15,074 nucleotides of DNA from Candidatus Helarchaeota archaeon (lineage in GTDB: Archaea; Asgardarchaeota; Lokiarchaeia; Helarchaeales; HEL-GB-A): contig JAEOSY010000558.1 of NCBI GenBank assembly GCA_016840125.1, positions 1 through 15,074 on the forward strand, written 5' to 3'. The translations under genes were made by a program, and so were the position numbers. Under the pieces are notes generated by a model. That model had not been told where the DNA came from. It did not search any database and was given only the letters and a program-made list of their open reading frames with translations. Numbering within the stretch: position 1 is the first letter of the stretch; each line of letters starts with the position of its first letter. Positions 6,981 to 13,146 of the stretch are shown here, in pieces.

Positions 6981-7004
6981 ATTTCCTATTATGAAGGTGA
7001 TTCC

Positions 7005-8183
7005 TTGGATCGACAGTTGATAAAAAAGAAAATTGATAAAAAATTGGGATGGTGGGTTCGAAGTTCTAAACAAAAAGCCATCGCCGATTTATTATTATCC
7101 GTTCCTTGTACTTGTGAAACAGACCCCAACCAATGCGATCGGCACTGGATTATCGACCACCCGGATTATCAAACAGAAGCTGGGTATCACGGATATAAAA
7201 TTGAACGTAAAATGAAGGATCGAACTGCCATAGCAAAGTACTTAGCAGCCGACTACTGTAATTTAAATGTCATGAAGAAACGGAAAAATTTGATTGATCT
7301 TCCTAAGGGTAAATACATTATTTTCAGCGATATTCACCAAGGTGCATTTGCTTGGAGTTGGGATGAGCATGAGTACTTCTGGAAGAATAAAGAGTTATAT
7401 GCCCAAGCATTAAATTACTATTATGACAAAGGCTTCTCATATCTTGAAGGAGGGGATATCGAAGAGTTCTGGATCAAACGATTAGCAAAAAGTTTTAACG
7501 ACCACTGGGCTTATCAGCAAGAAAATTTTGCCGAGCTTTACGATATACGACGGAAATTCCATAGTGAAAAACGATTTTTTAAACTTCGCGGTAATCATGA
7601 TAATATCTTAGCAGATAACGATCACGTAATGAAATATTTACAACAAGATGCTCAATTGGATGACATTCATGTTTATGAATTTGCAGTAATTGGAGATACA
7701 TTTTTGGTTTTTCATGGGCACCAAGTAGATCCTCGGAACCGTGATTTCGATAGCGGAAGGGGCTATGTTTGGACTAAAATGGGAACAATTATTGAATTTT
7801 TTACTGACACCGACCTTTTTGGAATTCAGAAACCCAAGGAGGGTTGGGAACACCATCCTCAATCGAGGCTTCTCCATAAACGGAATATCGAAAATGACTT
7901 CTATAATAAAGAGAAATTGAATTATATTTATGCTGACATTGCCAGATTATTGAAAGCTTACGTTATTAATGGGCATAATCATTCTCCTAAATGCTTACCT
8001 GAAGGTGATCCCGAGTTTAATTCGGGATGTAGCGTTTTTGAGGGTATTGTTTATGGCATCGAAATAAATTTTGATGAAGATATTATTAGAAATGTGGATT
8101 GGAATACCGATAGCGGTATGCCTAGCGAACCTACCATCCTTTGTGAAGAATCGATCTCTGAACTTACGAAAAGATGGGAGTGA
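7005..8183 (+). CDS. Calcineurin-like metallophosphoesterase with N-terminal Cys/His region
   Basis: A 392-residue protein. The metal-site motifs of the calcineurin-like phosphoesterase family are all present in order: SDIH (Asp109, His111), GGD (Asp151), GNHD (Asn197, His198), HGH (His237, His239) and GHNH (His324, His326). A two-metal hydrolase is therefore expected; the substrate (phosphoester, nucleotide, nucleic acid or lipid headgroup) cannot be told. Residues 1-100 are outside the catalytic core, basic, with Cys35, Cys37, Cys44 and His47 close together, possibly a small metal or nucleic-acid site. The start is TTG at 7005 behind AAGGTGA (6994-7000), 4 bases away; an ATG at 6991 runs into a stop after nine codons. 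The insert at about 240-315 between the HGH and GHNH motifs is rich in aromatic and charged residues. The last 10 bases overlap the longin-like gene. Confidence 0.85.
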   Translation: MDRQLIKKKIDKKLGWWVRSSKQKAIADLLLSVPCTCETDPNQCDRHWIIDHPDYQTEAGYHGYKIERKMKDRTAIAKYLAADYCNLNVMKKRKNLIDLPKGKYIIFSDIHQGAFAWSWDEHEYFWKNKELYAQALNYYYDKGFSYLEGGDIEEFWIKRLAKSFNDHWAYQQENFAELYDIRRKFHSEKRFFKLRGNHDNILADNDHVMKYLQQDAQLDDIHVYEFAVIGDTFLVFHGHQVDPRNRDFDSGRGYVWTKMGTIIEFFTDTDLFGIQKPKEGWEHHPQSRLLHKRNIENDFYNKEKLNYIYADIARLLKAYVINGHNHSPKCLPEGDPEFNSGCSVFEGIVYGIEINFDEDIIRNVDWNTDSGMPSEPTILCEESISELTKRWE

Positions 8184-8647
8184 CTTGTAAATTTCAATGG
8201 AGGTCCCCAAAAATAGTAATTCTGGAAATTGGTATCAGTAGTAGCGGTGTGCCATTAGTCTCAAAACAGTACTATGATGAGTATAACATTAAAGATAGTG
8301 CCATCCTCCGCGCTGGGTTCCTTAGTGGCTTAAACGCATTCGTCAACCAGACTTTTTCTGATGAAATTGAATCCTTCTCAATGAAGAAGTTCACGATTGT
8401 GCTATCGACGAGCTCAACGGAGAAAGCACATAACCTTATCTTCTATGCAATAGGCGACAAGAAGATCGATCAAAAGACTGCGCAAAAGGCACTCGCGCGA
8501 GTTAAAGAGGAATTCTTCAAGCAATTTGGGAAATTAGACCGATATTCAGGCGATTTAACAATTTATGAAGATTTTCAAGAAGTAATTGATACTTTGTTGG
8601 GTGATCTAATTAGAAAGCCGGACGAACGGGTCCGATCTGTTTTTTGA
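8174..8647 (+). CDS. Longin/roadblock-like small protein
   Basis: A 157-residue soluble protein. Two strands around a turn (PKIVILEIGISSSGVPLVSK, residues 12-31), an amphipathic helix (about 43-60), three more strands (IESFSMKKFTIVLSTS, then HNLIFYAIGD) and a C-terminal helix KTAQKALARVKEEFFKQF (about 101-118) follow the longin or roadblock-like plan. Such domains in eukaryotes and Asgard archaea bind small GTPases or act in vesicle and membrane complexes. This is a pattern-based assignment with no diagnostic residue. The ATG at 8174 overlaps the phosphoesterase end by 10 bases, suggesting coupled translation. A GGAGG (8199-8203) inside the first codons has no ordinary start behind it in this frame, so a shorter product is unlikely. 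Confidence 0.68.
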   Translation: MGVTCKFQWRSPKIVILEIGISSSGVPLVSKQYYDEYNIKDSAILRAGFLSGLNAFVNQTFSDEIESFSMKKFTIVLSTSSTEKAHNLIFYAIGDKKIDQKTAQKALARVKEEFFKQFGKLDRYSGDLTIYEDFQEVIDTLLGDLIRKPDERVRSVF

Positions 8648-8682
8648 AGTCAAGAAATAGTTCCATTCTCGAAGATATAACT

Positions 8683-8692
8683 TTTAAAATAA
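8683..8692 (+). promoter_or_regulatory. TATA-like box before the first 7TM gene
   Basis: TTTTAAAATA is centred about 36 bases before the TTG start at 8723 and predicts a leader of roughly 10 bases. The 75-base gap suggests the membrane protein can be transcribed apart from the longin-like gene. Confidence 0.35.
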
Positions 8693-8722
8693 AAACAATC
8701 ATAATAAATATTGGTGTGCTAT

Positions 8723-9433
8723 TTGGATACATTAACAGAGAGAGAGCTGCAATTGCTCGTAGCTTTTCCGGCTTTTATTATTATCGCAATAATACTAGGA
8801 CTATTAATTCTCCGAAGGGATTCTAGCTATTGGGGCAATCGCCTTTTCTTTATAGTTTTTGTCGTTAACGGTTTGGCATTGGTCTTTAATTTATTGTATT
8901 TGTTTTCGGAAGTTGACTTAACTATCATCCGCTTAAATATCGCAAGCATCAGTTGTATTAATATCTCGGTATGTTGTCTGATATTAGCAATCCTCGTACT
9001 ATATAAAGGGGAAAATGAGGTGATTGGAGCTAAAAGCAGTTATATACTTCTCCTAGTTACAGGTATCCTCATCGCAATTCAGGCTTTTCTTCCGGATGGG
9101 GTGGGAACTATGATTTTGGTGGACGAATCTGGTCCCCAAAAGGTTCCACATTGGTCGTTACATTTCGGATTGTACCAAATATTATTTAATTTAAGCTACT
9201 TTCTTATTTTCTATTATTATGCTATCCGGCTCTATCGGGAAATCTCTCCTGAAATGCAGAAAAAATTTAAACGATTTCTCATTGGTGGCGTTTTTGTTTA
9301 TCTCACCATGTTATCTGTAAGTATTAATAACATGCGAATTATTCCCGGTTATGAAGACATTGCAGGTATATTTAATCTTGGAGCCTTGATCGGGATTGTT
9401 TTAATCTATTATGGAATTGTTCGAAAATCCTGA
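8723..9433 (+). CDS. Seven-helix membrane protein, first of a tandem pair
   Basis: A 236-residue integral membrane protein with seven hydrophobic segments in about 230 residues: LVAFPAFIIIAIILGLLIL, FIVFVVNGLALVFNLLYLF, a Cys-rich third helix, YILLLVTGILIAIQAF, FNLSYFLIFYYYAI, a sixth after KFKRFLIGG and the final IGIVLIYYGIVRKS. The loop after helix 1 (LRRDSSYWGNRLF) and the one before helix 6 (SPEMQKKFKRFLIG) are shared with the neighbour at 9512. No kinase, GGDEF or other output domain follows. The layout resembles 7TM sensor modules of archaeal kinases but is free-standing. I chose TTG 8723 because GGTGTG (8713-8718) lies 4 bases before it and the N-terminus then lines up with the paralogue; TTG 8711 and GTG 8714 are alternatives. 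Function unknown. Confidence 0.78.
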   Translation: MDTLTERELQLLVAFPAFIIIAIILGLLILRRDSSYWGNRLFFIVFVVNGLALVFNLLYLFSEVDLTIIRLNIASISCINISVCCLILAILVLYKGENEVIGAKSSYILLLVTGILIAIQAFLPDGVGTMILVDESGPQKVPHWSLHFGLYQILFNLSYFLIFYYYAIRLYREISPEMQKKFKRFLIGGVFVYLTMLSVSINNMRIIPGYEDIAGIFNLGALIGIVLIYYGIVRKS

Positions 9434-9477
9434 ATAGAATCGTTTCAAAAATTTTAAAAATCAATTCAATGCACTTT

Positions 9478-9487
9478 TAATTATAAA
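9478..9487 (+). promoter_or_regulatory. TATA-like box before the second 7TM gene
   Basis: AATTATAAAG is centred about 29 bases before the ATG at 9512 and would give an almost leaderless message. AAGGTGG (9495-9501) is also present, useful only on a longer read-through transcript. Confidence 0.35.
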
Positions 9488-9511
9488 GAGTTTTAAGGTG
9501 GGCAAGTTCAA

Positions 9512-10207
9512 ATGCAAGATTTACGCCAAATTACGTTAGCTATAGCCTTTCCAATTGTTATGGTAATTTTTATCATTTTAGGAATTTTAGTTCTCCGAAA
9601 GGACTCAAAATATTGGGGCAATCGTTTTTTTGCATCGTTCTTCTGGGCAACTGCATTGACTCTGCTCTTTAACCTATTGTACCTCTTCTCCACGAATCAG
9701 CCTTACATTGCGGGTATGAACCTCGTTACTGCGGCAATGGCAGTCATAGGTATAATCGGGCTTTTACTCGGCATTCTGGTAGTATACAAAGGTGAAGACG
9801 TAATCATGCACAGCTACAAACTATATTTAATTTTGGGGGTGTGTATTGCACTAATCATCGTACAGGTCACTATTCCCGGCGCTGTTTATTTCCTTGCGGG
9901 TTCCCCCGAAGACCCAAAATGGTCCCTACCTATGGGTATCTACGAGTTACTACTAAGTCAAGCATTGATCATAGCTGTTTATTATTTTTCCATCCAGTTA
10001 TATAGGGTTTTAACACCTGAAATGCGAACAAAATTTATTAAGTACCTGATAGGTCTTGCATTTCTAGATCTGACTTTCATAAGTGTAACTATCGATAATC
10101 TCAACATATTCGGAGAAGCATATTCACTTATTGGTGCAGCGTTAAATTTTTGTGTATTATTTGGTGCAATACTCATTTACCTCGGTATTGTACGGCGACA
10201 AACATAA
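9512..10207 (+). CDS. Seven-helix membrane protein, second of a tandem pair
   Basis: A 231-residue paralogue of the preceding protein with the same seven hydrophobic segments. Shared landmarks are AFP at the start of helix 1, LRKDSKYWGNRFF, LFNLLYLFS, YKGE after helix 3, a short P-x-WSL-x-x-G-x-Y segment before helix 5, TPEMRTKFIKYLIG and a C-terminal LIYLGIVRRQT. The long loop between helices 4 and 5 differs most. The ends have basic residues on the side expected to be cytoplasmic. ATG 9512 is preceded by AAGGTGG (9495-9501, 10 bases away). No enzymatic domain is attached, so the pair may sense a ligand, form a heterodimer or anchor partners. Conserved charged loop motifs argue for a specific interaction rather than a generic transporter. 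Confidence 0.8.
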   Translation: MQDLRQITLAIAFPIVMVIFIILGILVLRKDSKYWGNRFFASFFWATALTLLFNLLYLFSTNQPYIAGMNLVTAAMAVIGIIGLLLGILVVYKGEDVIMHSYKLYLILGVCIALIIVQVTIPGAVYFLAGSPEDPKWSLPMGIYELLLSQALIIAVYYFSIQLYRVLTPEMRTKFIKYLIGLAFLDLTFISVTIDNLNIFGEAYSLIGAALNFCVLFGAILIYLGIVRRQT

Positions 10208-10211
10208 ATTT

Positions 10212-10236
10212 TCCCATTTCCTCTTCTTTTTTTCAA
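10212..10236 (+). terminator. Pyrimidine/T-tract terminator
   Basis: A C/T stretch ending in a run of T (about 10229-10235) starts right after the second 7TM stop codon. It separates the membrane-protein block from the FAD/HdrD operon. Confidence 0.5.
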
Positions 10237-10291
10237 AATTACTTGATCACAATTCTTTTTTAATTCATTTACAGTTAAAACATAAAGATCT

Positions 10292-11776
10292 ATGTTCAAA
10301 GTGAGTGAGATGCCCATTAATATAAAAAAAATCTCAGAAATTATCCCCCCCCAGAATATCATTTCGGATGGTATTGAACTAGAAAAAAGATATTGTAAAC
10401 CAATTTTGAGCAGTGCCACCGAACCACCTCTGGCTGCGGTTTTTCCCATAAATACGGGGCAAATATCACAGCTTATTGCATTCTTACGCACGATTGAGAA
10501 TATTAATGTTCTTATTGTTAGTAGTTCCACTAGTCCAAAATTCCTTGATGATACCGTTCCTTCAAAAAACACTATTATTATGGATTTAACGAAGATGACG
10601 GAAATCCCCTTTATCAATAGGAGGAATAAAGTATGCGTTGTTGAACCCGGCGTAACATGGGCTGATCTTCTAGCGCCACTCATGGAGTCGGGTCTTCGAC
10701 CGCGTGCACCGTTCTTACCTCGGAAAGGGAAATCCGCACTAGCGTCAATTTTAGATCGGGAACCCCATCTGGTGCCGAAAGCTCAATTCGACATCTCCGA
10801 TCCCCTCCTATGTATGGAAGTCGTTTTTGGAAATGGGGAAATATTTCGGACGGGCGAAGCTGCAGGTCCCCAATCAATTAAAGTTAATCGGCAAGCTGGC
10901 GCCGCGCTTACAAATCCAATTGGGCCCGCGCAGACTGATATCTTTCGTCTGATTCAGGGGAGCAAAGGGACATATGGATGTGTTTCATGGGTTTCCCTGC
11001 AGTGTGATTTCATTCCCACTATCCGCTCAATTAAATTCCTTCAGGATGACTCAATTCAACCACTAACCGAATTTATTTATTCAGCTGTTAGACGACGATT
11101 AGTGGATGAAATCTTCATCATTAATGATAAATTATTTAAAGCTATTTTTCCGTCAAAGAAGGGGCCTACTAAGAAATTTATACTCATTTATGCTATTAAT
11201 GGCTATGAATGGCTTCCAGAGGAAAAACTTTCATATCAGACAGCGGATTGTAACGAGATTTCCATTAATATTGGTTTAGTTGCTACTGACTCAATAGCGG
11301 GGATTGAGCAAAAGGATATGATACCCATTCTAGATGGGCAGACAGTCGACCCCCACCCTAAATATTCTGATCAAACTGTCGCCACTGATATATTTTATAC
11401 CACAACCCTTGATCGTCTCCCTAACCATATAGCTCACGTTGAAAATTTTCTTGAACAACATCAATTTCCCTTGGATCGTTTAAATATTTATATTCAACCA
11501 GTAATTCAGGCACGGGCAACTCATCTTGAGTTCTCCCTTATTGCTGATCGCCCAGAAATGTCGAATAATATTTCCACTTCCTACAAATTTGTATCGAAGA
11601 TCGGAAAAGACATCGCTGAATACGCTGTTTTAAATGGCGGTTTCTTCTCCAGACCGTATAAACTTGTGAAAGAATTTGCTTTCGCGGGTCATGAAGTTTA
11701 TATGGATGGCTTGCGGAGGTTAAAGAAGATATTTGATCCTAATGACATATTAAATAAGGGGGAATTGTGCTTTTGA
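10292..11776 (+). CDS. PCMH-type FAD-binding protein, divergent GlcE/GlcD-like subunit
   Basis: A 494-residue protein of the FAD-linked oxidase (PCMH/VAO) superfamily. The N-terminal FAD domain is recognisable from PLAAVFPINTGQISQLIAFL, VVEPGVTWADLLAPL, a central MEVVFGNGEIFRTGE strand pair and the GSKGTYGCVSWVSL segment. The C-terminal cap ends in GLRRLKKIFDPNDILNKGEL, a classic FAD-oxidase C-terminus. The first FAD loop, usually Gly-rich, reads VSSSTSPKF here and lacks the glycines, so FAD may be bound differently or lost, as in accessory subunits such as GlcE. The start is ATG 10292; Met7 (10310) is an alternative and follows GTGAG. A run of eight C (10345-10352) lies in the first 25 codons. 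It overlaps the HdrD-like gene by 10 bases and is first in the three-gene operon. Substrate unknown. Confidence 0.83.
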   Translation: MFKVSEMPINIKKISEIIPPQNIISDGIELEKRYCKPILSSATEPPLAAVFPINTGQISQLIAFLRTIENINVLIVSSSTSPKFLDDTVPSKNTIIMDLTKMTEIPFINRRNKVCVVEPGVTWADLLAPLMESGLRPRAPFLPRKGKSALASILDREPHLVPKAQFDISDPLLCMEVVFGNGEIFRTGEAAGPQSIKVNRQAGAALTNPIGPAQTDIFRLIQGSKGTYGCVSWVSLQCDFIPTIRSIKFLQDDSIQPLTEFIYSAVRRRLVDEIFIINDKLFKAIFPSKKGPTKKFILIYAINGYEWLPEEKLSYQTADCNEISINIGLVATDSIAGIEQKDMIPILDGQTVDPHPKYSDQTVATDIFYTTTLDRLPNHIAHVENFLEQHQFPLDRLNIYIQPVIQARATHLEFSLIADRPEMSNNISTSYKFVSKIGKDIAEYAVLNGGFFSRPYKLVKEFAFAGHEVYMDGLRRLKKIFDPNDILNKGELCF

Positions 11777-13146
11777 TCGAAAGTAAAGATCTTTTAAAGC
11801 GACACACTGATGAAATGTGGCTATGCTCTCGCTGTAGCCTCTGCAAGTTTCCACCTCTCGCACAAATCAGATCGAAACGGTTTTCTAGCGTCTGCTGCAG
11901 TATGGATTATGGATTTTTTCATGCGTGGTCTGGATCTGGGAAGATAATTATGGGGCTATCGCTTCTTGAAAACCGTGTCGAAGGGATTTCTGAAACCATG
12001 CGGGATGCAATTCTCCAATGTACTCTCTGCGGAGCCTGTGATGTATCGTGTAAGTACTCAACGAATATGGAAGTTCTCGATACCATATTTGATGTTAGGT
12101 GTTATTTAGTGGAAACACTTGGTCCCCACCCCATACACCAGAATTATCTTCAAAAAGCACAAGAGTTCAATAATCCCTATGGCGAGCCACATTTGGAGCG
12201 TCAAAGTTGGGTTAAAGCGACTAATGCAAATCAGAACCCTGAAGCAAAAACACTTTTTTTCACAGGTTGCACTGCTGCCTACCGACAACAGGTTATGGCA
12301 GAGGCTAGTGTGGAGATTTTATCTGCAGGCAATGTAGATTTCCGAGTTACTCCTGAGGAACACTGTTGTGGAAGTCCCATCTATCGGTCGGGGCAGGTGA
12401 AAGAAGCTCAGAAATTTTTCGAATATAACCTTAGAATGTTCGCACAAGAAGGGATTGAGGAAATTATAACCGCATGTCCGGGTTGTTATTCAATGTTTGT
12501 AGCGGAATACCCCCGCTATCTGGATGAGGAACTGCTTGAAATTTGGAAATCAATTAAATTTCGTCATATGGTAAATGTCATCGAAGAATTAGTGGCAAAA
12601 AAGAAGATTTCGTTTATTGATCCAACTGAAAAACCCAAGGCACTTGTGACTTACCATGATCCCTGTCATTTAGGGCGAGGTGGGGAACCATGGGTTCCTG
12701 AATGGAAAGGAACAATGAAAAAGGTCTACAATCAGATAAAAGTCTATGACCCTCCCAAGCAAGTTCGACGGGGAACGAAAGGGGTCTATAAGCCAGTGAG
12801 AAATATTTTGAAACGAATGGGAAATCTTGTCGAATTTGTCGAGATGTTTCGGATTAATGAATACGCCTACTGCTGTGGATCGGGAGGGGGGGTTAAAGCT
12901 GCTTATCCTGAAATGGCGCTTGCCGCCTCTACAGAGCGTCTTGAAGAATCAGAAACGGTCTTAAGATTGAAAGCTGAAGAACTCGCGAAAGAAAAAATAG
13001 ACGTGGATGATTTAATACTAATAAGTGCCTGTCCCTTTTGTAAAACTAATTTTGAAGATGGGATCGAAAAGACGGGAAAGAAGATTCGATATCTAGATAT
13101 CAATCAGTTTGTTCTTGATCGAATCAAAAAGGAGGTTAAGGGATGA
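11767..13146 (+). CDS. HdrD/GlcF-like (Fe-S) protein with two CCG domains
   Basis: A 459-residue electron-transfer subunit. The N-terminal cluster region has Cys20-23-26 and then Cys43/Cys44, an atypical first [4Fe-4S] motif. The second is normal (Cys85-88-91-95, CTLCGACDVSC). CCG domain 1 uses Cys168, Cys200-Cys201-Gly and Cys237/Cys240; domain 2 uses Cys300 (DPCH), Cys369-Cys370-Gly and Cys422/Cys425 (CPFC). Between Cys300 and Cys369 it carries roughly 40 residues more than the HdrD-like protein at 499. The start is GTG 11767 behind AAGGGGG (11756-11762), overlapping the upstream FAD gene by 10 bases; TTG 11773 is possible. Its stop overlaps the next ATG by 4 bases. It likely carries electrons between the two flavoproteins and an outside acceptor, as GlcF does in glycolate oxidase. 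Confidence 0.87.
   Translation: MLLIESKDLLKRHTDEMWLCSRCSLCKFPPLAQIRSKRFSSVCCSMDYGFFHAWSGSGKIIMGLSLLENRVEGISETMRDAILQCTLCGACDVSCKYSTNMEVLDTIFDVRCYLVETLGPHPIHQNYLQKAQEFNNPYGEPHLERQSWVKATNANQNPEAKTLFFTGCTAAYRQQVMAEASVEILSAGNVDFRVTPEEHCCGSPIYRSGQVKEAQKFFEYNLRMFAQEGIEEIITACPGCYSMFVAEYPRYLDEELLEIWKSIKFRHMVNVIEELVAKKKISFIDPTEKPKALVTYHDPCHLGRGGEPWVPEWKGTMKKVYNQIKVYDPPKQVRRGTKGVYKPVRNILKRMGNLVEFVEMFRINEYAYCCGSGGGVKAAYPEMALAASTERLEESETVLRLKAEELAKEKIDVDDLILISACPFCKTNFEDGIEKTGKKIRYLDINQFVLDRIKKEVKG
13131..13136 (+). promoter_or_regulatory. Strong ribosome site (GGAGGT) for the second FAD gene
   Basis: GGAGGT is the closest match to the anti-Shine-Dalgarno sequence in the window and lies 6 bases before ATG 13143. 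It sits inside the end of the HdrD-like gene, so it supports coupled translation through the ATGA overlap. Confidence 0.75.

Noticed and set aside
7005..8183. Identification of the phosphoesterase as a retromer Vps29-like protein because it sits beside a longin-like gene
   Set aside because: It keeps all catalytic metal-site residues and is more than twice Vps29 length, so an active enzyme is the simpler reading.
8644..8826. A 60-codon plus-strand frame between the longin-like and first 7TM genes
   Set aside because: It runs out of frame into the 7TM gene, which has clear membrane segments and a paralogue; this frame has no recognisable features.
10177..10683. A 168-codon minus-strand frame overlapping the first FAD gene
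   Set aside because: It is mostly antisense to a well-supported flavoprotein; the hydrophobic look comes from reading AT-rich codons backwards.
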